DNA from: Nemertoderma westbladi | Taxonomy: Eukaryota > Xenacoelomorpha > Nemertodermatida > Nemertodermatidae | Reading direction: 5' to 3' | Length of the DNA stretch: 64,000 nt | NCBI GenBank assembly: GCA_032718475.1 | Contig: JAUCBJ010001992.1 | Location: 1-64,000, forward strand | In this document: in pieces, positions 13,593 to 26,000 of the stretch | Layout: every line of letters starts with the position of its first letter | Numbering within the stretch: the first letter of the stretch is position 1 | Position numbers and translations under genes: made by a program | The notes under the pieces: model-generated | The model's input: only the letters and a program-made list of their open reading frames with translations | Database searches by the model: none | Told to the model about the DNA's origin: nothing

Positions 13593-13877
13593 TTAAACAC
13601 TCGGTATTTTAAAGACCTCAGGGGGAACACCATCTACTCCACTGGCACGATTGGTCTTAATACTCTTTGCAGCAGCCTTCACTTCTGCAAAGGAGATATC
13701 ACCAATGGGAATATCTGGGAGTACAGACTCAGACACTTTTACTTCTATAAAGTTATCAGGCAATACCCTGTCATTATTGAGGAGCTTTTCAAAGTGGGCC
13801 TTCCAACCATTGAGGCCATCGGCTGGTGATTCAGCATTAACCTTAGTGGTTGGTTGGCTTTTTCGACCATCAAGCAA
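13593..13877 (-). pseudogene. LINE copy 2 connector fragment, 3' unit
   Basis: 94 codons joining endonuclease and RT, including SESVLPDIPIGDISF and ASGVDGVPPEVFKIP, ending at the one-base frameshift before the RT frame. The preceding 100 bp (13880-13984) is the same connector in a shifted frame, caused by an extra 8 bp (TAGGAGCC) near 14006 that the 5' unit lacks. Confidence 0.8.
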
Positions 13878-13984
13878 GTTGATCGATTTCCATGCCTGGG
13901 ATGATTGCCTGCTGTCGTCAGCATCATTGATGGCATCAACCTGTTGGTTTATTAGCTCCTGTAAATTAACAGAGTACTGCCTGT

Positions 13985-15652
13985 TCAGGGACCTAGATGC
14001 AGCCTAGGAGCCTTAACTGCATACTTGGCCGCTGTAGTCTGTTTGAGTCGGGACTCTTTCTGCGCCTTGTAGAGGTCATTTCGGCACTTCTGAATTTTGT
14101 TGTCAGTCCAGGGGGCCCGTTTCCTGTTTCGAGGGTATACAGGAACTGTTTCTGCAGCTACTAACTTAACTGCCTCTGTGAAGGCAGTATAGCCCTCACA
14201 GTGATCTGCCGCCTCAGATGCAAGAGCCTCATACCTGTTGCTCAGCTGTAGTGTGAAGCTGGATCTCACACTTGGCTGTTGCAACAGAGAGGACCAGTCA
14301 TGCCGCGGCAAGGCAGATTTCGTTGTTCTGCTAGCACGCAGACTAAGTCTTACCTTGGCCACAATAAGGCGGTGATCACTGGAGAAGGGTCGTAGTGTAA
14401 ATGCATTACAGTCTTGTATAGAGCTCCTGTATTTCCTACGAAACAGGATATGGTCCATCTGGGACTTGTGACCACTGGGTCCACTATGAGTACATAGCTT
14501 TACAGTTCGCTTCTTGAACAGGGTTCCAGCCGAAAACAATCCATTTCCAGAGATAAAATCCTGAAGATGGACGGAATTTCGGTTAACACTATTGCTATAG
14601 ACCCAGGGCGATGTAGGTGATTGATGCAGACTTGCATTAAAGTCCAGGAGTACTGGAACTACTGCTGCTCTAAATAACCGGACCTTAAGTTTCCGATTAA
14701 TTCTCGGTGCCCTCCAAATCCTGGAAAGCCTATTCAAGGCTGCCCATGCCTTTCCCTTACGTATTCGAAGGTCCTCACCTGACTTCCGGATCCATGATCC
14801 CAGGTAACAGAAATCATCCACATGCTCAAGCATACCATCTTTTGAGCTTATGCTCATGCGATCAGAGACTTGCTGAGGACTTTCAAAGTTAACTGTCAAA
14901 ATTTTGGTCTTTCTGGAGTTAATAAAAAGACCAACACTAGAAGCAGCATGTTCTAATGAGCTGAGGAGCCGTTGTGCTCCCTCTAGTGATTCTGAGAGTA
15001 CTCTTAAGTCATCAGCAAATTCTAGATCAGTTAGGTACTTGGCAGGATTTCCTCGACTTCTGGAGCCAGTAGGTGGAGTTATCATCACCCCATCATCATT
15101 ATGATGATCTAAGGACATGCGTAGAACATAGTCAACAACAATTATGAACAAGAATGGTGCAAGTGTGTCTCCCTGGAGGACGCCCCATAACACTTCAAAT
15201 GGTTCTGTGTCACCGTCAACAGTAGACACAAATGTTGTCGAACCATCGTATACTGATCTGATTGCTGCAATAATTTCATCAGGAATCCCATTTAATGAAA
15301 GTATGCTGAACATACGTGAGCGAGAGACTGAATCAAAGGCCTTGAAGAAGTCAACAAAGATAACAGCCAGATGCCTGTCTTTCTTTTTTGATAACTCTTC
15401 AATTATCTTTCTAAGTGCCAAAATGGGCTCCATGGTCCCACGACCTTTACGGAACCCATTCTGATTTCCACGGTGCAGTCTCTCAATGGGATCCGTGATG
15501 CGATTTAATAGAATTCTATTGTATAGCTTTGCAGCAATCGAGATCAATGAGATTCTCCGAAAAGAACCATAGAGTGTTAGGTTGCCCTTCTTGGGAACTG
15601 GCACCAACTTATTTGTTTTCATTTCTTGTGGGACTCTTGTTGTACGGTACAT
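13985..15652 (-). pseudogene. LINE copy 2 RT-to-endonuclease fusion frame across the duplication joint
   Basis: A 555-codon frame with domains in the wrong order: RT from MYRTTRVPQE through FADD to RAAVVPVLL, then immediately DFNASLHQSPTS from the middle of the endonuclease, through SQMDHILFRR and SSDHRLIV into the connector, ending at the 8-bp insertion near 14006. The joint at 14645/14646 is in frame by chance. This is the signature of a tandem duplication inside one LINE. It is not a functional domain arrangement known for these elements. Confidence 0.88.
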
Positions 15653-15678
15653 GTCTACTATGATGGGATAGATGAGCT

Positions 15679-16959
15679 TTAAACACTCGGTATTTTAAAG
15701 ACCTCAGGGGGAACACCATCTACTCCACTGGCACGATTGGTCTTAATGCTCTTTGCAGCAGCCTTCACTTCTGCAAAGGAGATATCACCAATGGGAATAT
15801 CTGGGAGTACAGACTCAGACACTTTTACTTCTATAAAGTTATCAGGCAATACCCTGTCATTATTGAGGAACTTTTCAAAGTGGGCCTTCCAACCATTGAG
15901 GCCATCGGCTGGTGATTCAGCATTAACCTTAGTGGTTGGTTGGCTTTTTCGACCATCAAGCAAGTTGATCGATTTCCATGCCTGGGATGATTGCCTGCTG
16001 TCGTCAGCATCATTGATGGCATCAACCTGTTGGTTTATTAGCTCCTGTAAATTAACAGAGTACTGCCTGTTCAGGGACCTAGATGCAGCCTTAACTGCAT
16101 ACTTGGCCACTGTAGTCTGTTTGAGTCGGGACTCTTTCTGCGCCTTGTAGAGGTCATTTCGGCACTTCTGAATTTTGTTGTCAGTCCAGGGGGCCCGTTT
16201 CCTGTTTCGAGGGTATACAGGAACTGTTTCTGCAGCTACTAACTTAACTGCCTCTGTGAAGGCAGTATAGCCCTCACAGTGATCTGCCGCCTCAGATGCA
16301 AGAGCCTCATACCTGTTGCTCAGCTGTAGTGTGAAGCTGGATCTCACACTTGGCTGTTGCAACAGAGAGGACCAGTCATGCCGCGGCAAGGCAGATTTCG
16401 TTGTTCTGCTAGCACGCAGACTAAGTCTTACCTTGGCCACAATAAGGCGGTGATCACTGGAGAAGGGTCGTAGTGTAAATGCATTACAGTCTTGTATAGA
16501 GCTCCTGTATTTCCTACGAAACAGGATATGGTCCATCTGGGACTTGTGACCACTGGGTCCACTATGAGTACATAGCTTTACAGTTCGCTTCTTGAACTGG
16601 GTTCCAGCCGAAAACAATCCATTTCCAGAGATAAAATCCTGAAGATGGACGGAATTTCGGTTAACACTATTGCTATAGACCCAGGGCGATGTAGGTGATT
16701 GATGCAGACTTGCATTAAAGTCTCCCAGGAATGTTAAGAATGCATGCTGATCCACCCCATCAGTAGCTGCTTGTAGATTCTGGTAGAAATTTTCCACCTC
16801 CTCTACAGGGGCAACACTAGTTGGAGAGTAGCACACAATCAGAACCACCTTAGGAAACTTCTTAGCCAGTCTTCCAGAACATGAGAAGTGGCAACGGATG
16901 ATGCGGTTTGAGATTTGGTCTATTTTGTCCAATTCTGCATGTGCAGTTGGATTCATCAA
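15679..16959 (-). pseudogene. LINE copy 2 endonuclease and connector, 5' unit
   Basis: A 426-codon frame with most of the endonuclease (GDFNA, SQMDHILFRR, SSDHRLIVAK) and the whole connector that copy 1 lacks, including a basic segment RNRKRAPWTDNKIQK, ending at FKIPSV by the one-base deletion before RT. The true N-terminal part (QEHR motif) lies upstream of a nonsense codon at 17011-17013, so the frame opens only at an internal Met. This stretch is the reference for measuring the deletion in copy 1. Confidence 0.85.
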
Positions 16960-17168
16960 TAGACCAATTCCAGCATTGCCACTATCATCTGCTGAAGCGA
17001 GGGCGAGTCGTCAACTGCCCCCCATGTCCTTAATCAGAACCTCATCAGTCTGTCCAGTCTGCATTCGGTGCTCTTGAACACCCACTGCACTAAGAGAAAG
17101 CTTATCTGCCAAGGCAGTCAGCTCACCTTGTCGCATTGGGGACCCGAGTGTTAGGGTGTTTACTGAGG

Positions 17169-17531
17169 CTAGTCTAGTGACCAATGATTCACCAATGGCT
17201 TTGTTGGTCGGGGTGGAACATGAGAGTAGCCTCCAACTCCAGAATCCCTCTCCCCCTCACAATCTGGCCTCCCTGGTGACCCAGGGTTTGGGCCAGAAAG
17301 GTCATCAGGAAAGGGACTCAAATAATTGTTTGCCGCTCTCTCTCCAGTAGGGGGTGAGACAGGCAGCCGGTCAGGAGATAACTGATGCCTGTGAGGCCGA
17401 TTGTGTCCAGTCATTCCACTGGCCTCTAGTGGCTGGACCTCCGCATTACTAATGTAATCCATAGTGGGGGTTGGCGGGTGCTTTTTTGCCGAGTCAGCTC
17501 TCGGGGCAAATACCACACCCTGGTTTGCCAT
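17169..17531 (-). pseudogene. LINE copy 2 N-terminal segment
   Basis: About 115 codons starting MANQGVVFAPRADSAK, matching the Pro-rich N-terminus of copy 1 almost residue for residue, then leaving frame near 17180 where copy 2 has a short replacement of the copy 1 sequence. Conservation between copies supports this being translated N-terminal sequence of the LINE protein. Confidence 0.75.
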
Positions 17532-17949
17532 TCCACAGGGTGGGTGTCGCAGTAGAGTCAGATATGAGGCCCATCACCCATATCTACTCTCGCGCACATG
17601 ACCCGCCATTGGCTGTGCAGCTCATCTGCTGGGTCATGCCCTGTACCCCTGCTGCCAGGTGCAGGTCGCAGTGAAGTGCACTCAGAGTGGACATGAGAAC
17701 ACTCTACTCCTGACCAGCCATTGGTAGATCACCATCTGCCTGGCCAGGCCATATACCCCTGCAGCCAAGTATATGAGTCCTTAATCCAGGACCAAGGGTG
17801 TCCTTATCCCAGAACGAAGGGGGTCCTAGTTACAGGACCAGATTTGCCCTAGTAAGAGGGTCTATGCAGCTACAGGTTGCACCTCCTTTATGCTGCATGG
17901 AGGTGGCAAGTTTTCTTGATCAATGACCTAGAATACCTGACCTGACCTG

Positions 17950-18045
17950 ACAGTAACTGTAAGCCGCGTAGTGCTTCTCCTTTAATCTTTAGACCCCATT
18001 CTTTAGTCTTTAGTCTAATCTTTAGACCCCACAGGGGGGGGGGGG
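17950..18045. repeat. Minisatellite B remnant, right side, with target-site duplication and G tract
   Basis: Begins with the second copy of ACAGTAACTGTA (17950-17961) and continues as one degenerate 54-bp unit (GCCGCG for GCCCCG). It then breaks into short CTTTAGTCTTTAGTC repeats and ends in a 12-G run at 18034-18045. Together with 11831-12114 this shows the array existed before LINE copy 2 inserted. Confidence 0.85.
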
Positions 18046-18714
18046 TTAATTAATAATATTAATTTATTGTTTCAGCTATATTTTTCCATTTTAACATAGA
18101 AGTGCGTGCATTAATGAGTCATTGCGCGTCGTTTGAACTATATAATACCATGGTAACTGTTGTACGGAAAGGGTTCGAATCCTTTAAGTACCATAATTAA
18201 TCTGTTACCATAGATACGAGGTAGATGGCCCCATTTCCACAGAGTCTACAACACATCGGTGTCACTTATTATTATGCAACGTGGTACAATAAATTTTATG
18301 ATTAGAACCTTCAACTAGACTGTGTAGAACGCCATAATGTTACTATTGAAAAAGTAACGAAAACGAAATATTAACTTCCATATATTTAGCCAATAGGAAA
18401 AAAGAATCTACTGTAGGCCTTGATGGTAGGAAATTTTTTCCTATTGACTAAATAGATGGTAGGTCTGTAGGCTTATCTTAGTATCTACCAACTAACTGTA
18501 TATTATTGGTAGACCTAGTAGTAACATTAATAGCGTTCAATACGACACAAAATGCCACACGTAGTCTACAGCTTCTATACACATTATTGACTATTTCCAA
18601 TTTAACTAAGCTATAACTGTAAATTAACAATAATTTAACTACAACTGCAATATCCCAAATTGACCGCTTTCGTATACGAAATGATAGTACAAACTATTGA
18701 AACGGATTCGATAG
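18046..18714. other. AT-rich spacer downstream of the carrier gene, with an inverted repeat
   Basis: No gene seen. TATTTAGCCAATAGGAAAAAA near 18386-18406 is the near-perfect reverse complement of TTTTTTCCTATTGACTAAATA near 18434-18454, forming a small hairpin with a ~28-bp loop. It may be a miniature transposon relic or a transcript structure; no target duplication is evident. Confidence 0.5.
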
Positions 18715-18720
18715 TTTATT
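18715..18720 (-). terminator. Candidate polyadenylation signal overlapping the carrier stop codon
   Basis: AATAAA on the minus strand at 18720-18715 contains the TAA stop codon (18718-18716) of the carrier gene. If used, the 3' UTR would be only 10-30 nt. No other canonical AATAAA was found close downstream. Confidence 0.4.
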
Positions 18721-19624
18721 GATTGTGGCCCGTGATGTACGAATATACAGACTCATTGACTACCATTAATATCGCCCCACCGGGCCCTAGTCGCAGCGTC
18801 TTGGGAAGCCACCCCTTAAGCAGCGCGCGAGGCTCTTCCTCCGTCCACACCAGTCGCAACGTCTGAACCAGCCCATAGTAACGCGGGTCCGGCCCTTGGA
18901 TACGACTCTTAGCAACGTCTGACCATATGTTACCGGTGGACGCCAACATACCAGCTCCGAGCCCCAAAGTGAACCGCCGCATAAACTCCAAACCGTTGTT
19001 ATCGAGTTTTCGAGAATATCGATTCGCATTGTGATAGGCCGAAAAGAAAACCATATTCCAGAGACCGTTACGGAGAACTGTAGGCATGAATCCCTGTTTA
19101 AAAGCCATCAGGCCCTGATCTCGGTACAAAGTCCGCGCCATTCCCCACGTGCTAGTACTCTGTTTAAATTTCAGCGTCTCCGCTTGTTGTTTCACTTTAA
19201 TAAGTTCGAATGGGGCAACAAGCGCACCCTCCGTGGAGCCGGCCAGCAGTCCCCCCATTGTTATAGCCAATGGGATAGGCATACCGCAACTACTGCATCC
19301 GTCACGGTAGATATCGTAGGTGAAAAATTTAATAGCTCGTTTGGGAGCCTCGTACATGATTGGTGGAAGTATTCCTTTGTACAAGGATAGAAAGCCCTCA
19401 TTGGTCCAGGTACGGCGTATACACATGATAAGGGTTTCCGAGCCTTTAGCCAATTGGAATCGAGTTTTTATCAGGTCCATAGGGGCCATTATGCATATCT
19501 CGACAAATCCGGCAGTGGCGCCTGATACTAAACGCATAGTACGTAAGTAAACAGCGCTGTAAGTCGGTACCGGTTGCTGAATGTCTACGCCATCTATCGG
19601 CGAATTCGATAACTGCTTCTCCAT
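18716..19624 (-). CDS. SLC25A21: Mitochondrial 2-oxodicarboxylate carrier (SLC25A21-like), intronless
   Basis: A 302-residue SLC25 carrier, normal family length, with three ~100-residue repeats and six predicted inner-membrane helices. In the family, SLC25A21 exchanges 2-oxoadipate and 2-oxoglutarate across the inner mitochondrial membrane, linking lysine and tryptophan breakdown to the matrix. Signature motifs are PMDLIK (48-53), PFELIK (138-143) and NIWSDVAKSRIQG (232-244). ODC-like features are DVAKSRIQGP, LPKTLRLGPGGA and YEAPKRAIKF. In the third signature the near-universal Pro is Trp234, which may affect the matrix gate or reflect relaxed selection. Start chosen at the only upstream Met with a normal N-terminus. 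The whole gene is one exon, whereas the human orthologue has many; retrocopy or lineage intron loss are both possible. Codon use and the intact frame argue for a working gene. Confidence 0.88.
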   Translation of the reverse strand: MEKQLSNSPIDGVDIQQPVPTYSAVYLRTMRLVSGATAGFVEICIMAPMDLIKTRFQLAKGSETLIMCIRRTWTNEGFLSLYKGILPPIMYEAPKRAIKFFTYDIYRDGCSSCGMPIPLAITMGGLLAGSTEGALVAPFELIKVKQQAETLKFKQSTSTWGMARTLYRDQGLMAFKQGFMPTVLRNGLWNMVFFSAYHNANRYSRKLDNNGLEFMRRFTLGLGAGMLASTGNIWSDVAKSRIQGPDPRYYGLVQTLRLVWTEEEPRALLKGWLPKTLRLGPGGAILMVVNESVYSYITGHNQ

Positions 19625-20017
19625 AATCAGGAAAAATATTAATTATTGTTACAAATACATTTTTACTGTAATTAGTTTAATTAGTTAGTCAACTGTTTAA
19701 TCAATAAATTTGTTTTAATGGATTAGTACAATGATATTATGGAGCCTTCTTAGCACCTGATAGGCCCTACAAATTAATCAGATAATGGTGCCAGTTGGTC
19801 GCAAGTGAAAAAAATTATCTACAGTGAAAATTTGTTGCAATATAAGTAATTATGTTATCTAGTTTCTTTTATTGTTTTGGTTAAAAAAACATCGCCACTG
19901 TATTCTGAGCCTTTTTCTTAATTCTTATAGCAGGTGGGTGTGCGACCATTATTATTTTAATATTTTTAATTAAAAATAAACTTACTGTAAATGCAATAAA
20001 TTTATCCATCGGTGTAA
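19625..20017. other. AT-rich spacer upstream of the carrier gene
   Basis: About 390 bp between the carrier start codon and array C. It would hold the carrier promoter and 5' UTR, but no clear TATA or CCAAT arrangement stands out from the AT-rich background. Confidence 0.5.
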
Positions 20018-23000
20018 GTAATTAAATATTACTGTATTAAATATTACTGTGTGAACACTCTTTGTCAAACAATGAATTAAATAATACTGTGTGAACACAC
20101 TTTGTCAAACAATGTAATTAAATATTACTGTGTGATATTGTTACTGTATGAACACTCTTTGTCAAACAATGTAATTAAATATTACTGTGTGAACACACAT
20201 TGTCAAACAATGTAATTAAATATTACTGTGTGAACACACTTTGTCAAACAATGTAATTAAATATTACTCTGTGAACACACTTTGTCAAACAATGTAATTA
20301 AATATTACTGTGTGAACACTCTTTGTCAAACAATGAATTAAATAATACTGTGTGAACACACTTTGTCAAACAATGTAATTAAATATTACTGTGTGAACAC
20401 ACTTTGTCAAACAATGTAATTAAATATTACTGTGTGAACACTCTTTGTCAAACAATGAATTAAATAATACTGTGTGAACACACTTTGTCAAAACAATGTA
20501 ATTAAATATTACTGTGTGATATTGTTACTGTATGAACACACTTTGTCAAACGATGTAATTAAATATTACTGTGTGAACACACTTTGTCAAACAATGTAAT
20601 TAAATATTACTGTGTGAACACACTTTGTCAAACAATGTAATTAAATATTACTGTGTGAACACTCTTTGTCAAACAATGAATTAAATAATACTGTGTGAAC
20701 ACACTTTGTCAAAACAATGTAATTAAATATTACTGTGTGATATTATTACTGTATGAACACACTTTGTCAAACAATGTAATTAAATATTACTGTGTGAACA
20801 CACTTTGTCAAACAATGTAATTAAATATTACTGTGTGAACACTCTTTGTCAAACAATGTAATTAAATATTACTGAGTGAACACACTTTGTCAAACAATGT
20901 AATTAAATATTACTGTGTGATATTGTTACTGTATGAACACTCTTTGTCAAACAATGAATTAAATAATACTGTGTGAACACACTTTGTCAAACAATGTAAT
21001 TAAATATTACTGTGTGATATTGTTACTGTATGAACACTCTTTGTCAAACAATGTAATTAAATATTACTGTGTGAACACTCTTTATCAAACAATGTAATTA
21101 AATATTACTGTGTGAACACACTTTGTCAAACAATGAATTAATTATTTCTGTGTGAACACACTTTGTCAAACAATGTAGTTAAATATTACTGTGTGAACAC
21201 ACTTTGTCAAACAATGTAATTAAATATTACTGTGTGAACACACTTTGTCAAACAATGTAATTAAATATTACTGTGTGAACACTCTTTGTCAAACAATGTA
21301 ATTAAATATTACTGAGTGAACACACTTTGTCAAACAATGTAATTAAATATTACTGTGTGATATTGTTACTGTATGAACACTCTTTGTCAAACAATGAATT
21401 AAATAATACTGTGTGAACACACTTTGTCAAACAATGAATTAAATATTACTGTGTGATATTGTTACTGTATGAACACACTTTGTCAAACAATGTAATTAAA
21501 TATTACTGTGTGAACACACTTTGTCAAACAATGAATTAAATATTACTGTGTGATATTGTTACTGTATGAACACTCTTTGTCAAACAATGTAATTAAATAT
21601 TACTGTGTGAACACACTTTGTCAAACAATGTAATTAAATATTACTGTGTGATATTGTTACTGTATGAACACTCTTTGTCAAACAATGAATTAAATAATAC
21701 TGTGTGAACACACTTTGTCAAACAATGTAATTAAATATTACTGTGTGATATTGTTACTGTATGAACACACTTTGTCATACAATGTAATTAAATATTACTG
21801 TGTGATATTGTTACTGTATGAACACTCTTTGTCAAACAATGTAATTAAATATTACTGTGTGAACACTCTTTATCAAACAATGTAATTAAATATTACTGTG
21901 TGAACACACTTTGTCAAACAATGTAATTAAATATTACTGTGTGAACACTCTTTGTCAAACAATGTAATTAAATATTACTGTGTGAACACTCTTTGTCAAA
22001 CAATGAATTAAATAATACTGTGTAAACACACTTTGTCAAACAATGTAATTAAATATTACTGTGTGATATTGTTACTGTATGAACACTCTTTGTCAAACAA
22101 TGTAATTAAATATTACTGTGTGAACACACTTTGTCAAACAATGTAATTAAATATTACTGTGTGAACACTCTTTGTCAAACAATGTAATTAAATATTACTG
22201 AGTGAACACACTTTGTCAAACAATGTAATTAAATATTACTGTGTGATATTGTTACTGTATGAACACTCTTTGTCAAACAATGAATTAAATAATACTGTGT
22301 GAACACACTTTGTCAAACAATGTAATTAAATATTACTGTGTGATATTGTTACTGTATGAACACTCTTTGTCAAACAATGTAATTAAATATTACTGTGTGA
22401 ACACTCTTTATCAAACAATGTAATTAAATATTACTGTGTGAACACACTTTGTCAAACAATGAATTAATTATTTCTGTGTGAACACACTTTGTCAAACAAT
22501 GTAGTTAAATATTACTGTGTGAACACACTTTGTCAAACAATGTAATTAAATATTACTGTGTGAACACACTTTGTCAAACAATGTAATTAAATATTACTGT
22601 GTGAACACTCTTTGTCAAACAATGTAATTAAATATTACTGAGTGAACACACTTTGTCAAACAATGTAATTAAATATTACTGTGTGATATTGTTACTGTAT
22701 GAACACTCTTTGTCAAACAATGAATTAAATAATACTGTGTGAACACACTTTGTCAAACAATGAATTAAATATTACTGTGTGATATTGTTACTGTATGAAC
22801 ACACTTTGTCAAACAATGTAATTAAATATTACTGTGTGAACACACTTTGTCAAACAATGAATTAAATATTACTGTGTACTATTGTTACTGTATGAACACT
22901 CTTTGTCAAACAATGTAATTAAATATTACTGTGTGAACACACTTTGTCAAACAATGTAATTAAATATTACTGTGTGATATTGTTACTGTATGAACACTCT

Positions 23001-26000
23001 TTGTCAAACAATGAATTAAATAATACTGTGTGAACACACTTTGTCAAACAATGTAATTAAATATTACTGTGTGATATTGTTACTGTATGAACACTCTTTG
23101 TCAAACAATGTAATTAAATATTACTGTGTGAACACTCTTTATCAAACAATGTAATTAAATATTACCGTGTGAACACACTTTGTCAAACAATGTAATTAAA
23201 TATTACTGTGTGAACACTCTTTGTCAAACAATGTAATTAAATATTACTGTGTGAACACTCTTTCTCAAACAATGTAATTAAATATTACTGTGTGAACACT
23301 CTTTGTCAAACAATGAATTAAATAATACTGTGTGAACACACTTTGTCAAACAATGTAATTAAATATTACTGTGTGATATTGTTACTGTATGAACACACTT
23401 TGTCATACAATGTAATTAAATATTACTGTGTGATATTGTTACTGTATGAACACTCTTTGTCAAACAATGTAATTAAATATTACTGTGTGAACACTCTTTA
23501 TCAAACAATGTAATTAAATATTACTGTGTGAACACACTTTGTCAAACAATGTAATTAAATATTACTGTGTGAACACTCTTTGTCAAACAATGTAATTAAA
23601 TATTACTGTGTGAACACTCTTTGTCAAACAATGAATTAAATAATACTGTGTAAACACACTTTGTCAAACAATGTAATTAAATATTACTGTGTGATATTGT
23701 TACTGTATGAACACTCTTTGTCAAACAATGTAATTAAATATTACTGTGTGAACACACTTTGTCAAACAATGTAATTAAATATTACTGTGTGAACACTCTT
23801 TGTCAAACAATGTAATTAAATATTACTGAGTGAACACACTTTGTCAAACAATGTAATTAAATATTACTGTGTGATATTGTTACTGTATGAACACTCTTTG
23901 TCAAACAATGAATTAAATAATACTGTGTGAACACACTTTGTCAAACAATGTAATTAAATATTACTGTGTGATATTGTTACTGTATGAACACTCTTTGTCA
24001 AACAATGTAATTAAATATTACTGTGTGAACACTCTTTATCAAACAATGTAATTAAATATTACTGTGTGAACACACTTTGTCAAACAATGAATTAATTATT
24101 TCTGTGTGAACACACTTTGTCAAACAATGTAGTTAAATATTACTGTGTGAACACACTTTGTCAAACAATGTAATTAAATATTACTGTGTGAACACACTTT
24201 GTCAAACAATGTAATTAAATATTACTGTGTGAACACTCTTTGTCAAACAATGTAATTAAATATTACTGAGTGAACACACTTTGTCAAACAATGTAATTAA
24301 ATATTACTGTGTGATATTGTTACTGTATGAACACTCTTTGTCAAACAATGAATTAAATAATACTGTGTGAACACACTTTGTCAAACAATGAATTAAATAT
24401 TACTGTGTGATATTGTTACTGTATGAACACACTTTGTCAAACAATGTAATTAAATATTACTGTGTGAACACACTTTGTCAAACAATGAATTAAATATTAC
24501 TGTGTGATATTGTTACTGTATGAACACTCTTTGTCAAACAATGTAATTAAATATTACTGTGTGAACACACTTTGTCAAACAATGTAATTAAATATTACTG
24601 TGTGATATTGTTACTGTATGAACACTCTTTGTCAAACAATGAATTAAATAATACTGTGTGAACACACTTTGTCAAACAATGTAATTAAATATTACTGTGT
24701 GATATTGTTACTGTATGAACACTCTTTGTCAAACAATGTAATTAAATATTACTATGTGAACACTCTTTATCAAACAATGTAATTAAATATTACCGTGTGA
24801 ACACACTTTGTCAAACAATGTAATTAAATATTACTGTGTGAACACTCTTTGTCAAACAATGTAATTAAATATTACTGTGTGAACACTCTTTCTCAAACAA
24901 TGTAATTAAATATTACTGTGTGAACACTCTTTGTCAAACAATGAATTAAATAATACTGTGTGAACACACTTTGTCAAACAATGTAATTAAATATTACTGT
25001 GTGATATTGTTACTGTATGAACACACTTTGTCAAACAATGTAATTAAATATTACTGTGTGATATTGTTACTGTATGAACACTCTTTGTCAAACAATGTAA
25101 TTAAATATTACTGTGTGAACACTCTTTATCAAACAATGTAATTAAATATTACTGTGTGAACACACTTTGTCAAACAATGTAATTAAATATTACTGTGTGA
25201 ACACTCTTTGTCAAACAATGTAATTAAATATTACTGTGTGAACACTCTTTGTCAAACAATGAATTAAATAATACTGTGTAAACACACTTTGTCAAACAAT
25301 GTAATTAAATATTACTGTGTGATATTGTTACTGTATGAACACTCTTTGTCAAACAATGTAATTAAATATTACTGTTTGAACACACTTTGTCAAACAATGT
25401 AATTAAATATTACTGTATGAACACTCTTTGTCAAACAATGTAATTAAATATTACTGTGTGAACACACTTTGTCAAACAATGTAATTAAATATTACTGTGT
25501 GAACACTCTTTGTCAAACAATGAATTAAATATTACTGTGTGTACACACTTTGTCAAACAATGTAATTAAATATTACTGTGTGATATTGTTACTGTATGAA
25601 CACTCTTTGTCAAACAATGTAATTAAATATTACTGTGTGAACACACTTTGTCAAACAATGAATTAAATAATACTGTGTGAACACACTTTGTCAAACAATG
25701 TAATTAAATATTACTGTTTGAACACACTTTGTCAAACAATGTAATTAAATATTACTGTATGAACACTCTTTGTCAAACAATGTAATTAAATATTACTGTG
25801 TGAACACTCTTTGTCAAACAATGAATTAAATAATACTGTGTAAACACACTTTGTCAAACAATGTAATTAAATATTACTGTGTGATATTGTTACTGTATGA
25901 ACACTCTTTGTCAAACAATGTAATTAAATATTACTGTGTGAACACTCTTTGTCAAACAATGTAATTAAATATTACTGTGTGAACACTCTTTGTCAAACAA

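Larger units (their letters stand above)
12560..16723 (-). repeat. Direct tandem duplication inside LINE copy 2 (two ~2.08-kb units)
   Basis: Units 12560-14645 (2,086 bp) and 14646-16723 (2,078 bp). The size difference equals the 8-bp insertion near 14006. Both span from the middle of the endonuclease to the RT thumb and share the same one-base frameshift; only scattered substitutions separate them. The unit joint reads TTAAAGTCCAGGAGTAC, with a few bases of ambiguity between the two parents. Confidence 0.9.
12115..17949 (-). mobile_element. Non-LTR retrotransposon copy 2 with internal tandem duplication
   Basis: Same LINE family as copy 1, in reverse orientation, flanked by the 12-bp duplication ACAGTAACTGTA. 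Read 5' to 3' on the minus strand: leader (17949 to about 17560), N-terminal segment, endonuclease, connector, RT truncated in the thumb at 14646, then a jump back into the endonuclease at GDFNA, a second connector and a complete RT with the 3' end at 12115. Inactivating changes: a substituted and shortened segment near 17180, a TGG to TGA stop at 17011-17013, and a one-base loss before the RT domain in both units (near 13608 and 15694). The last defect therefore predates the internal duplication. Confidence 0.92.

Noticed and set aside
18120-18195. GGTTCGAATCC (18170-18180), a perfect B-box-like sequence, as a possible tRNA gene
   Set aside because: Only the T-arm-like part is present; no D arm, anticodon arm or properly spaced acceptor stem could be built.
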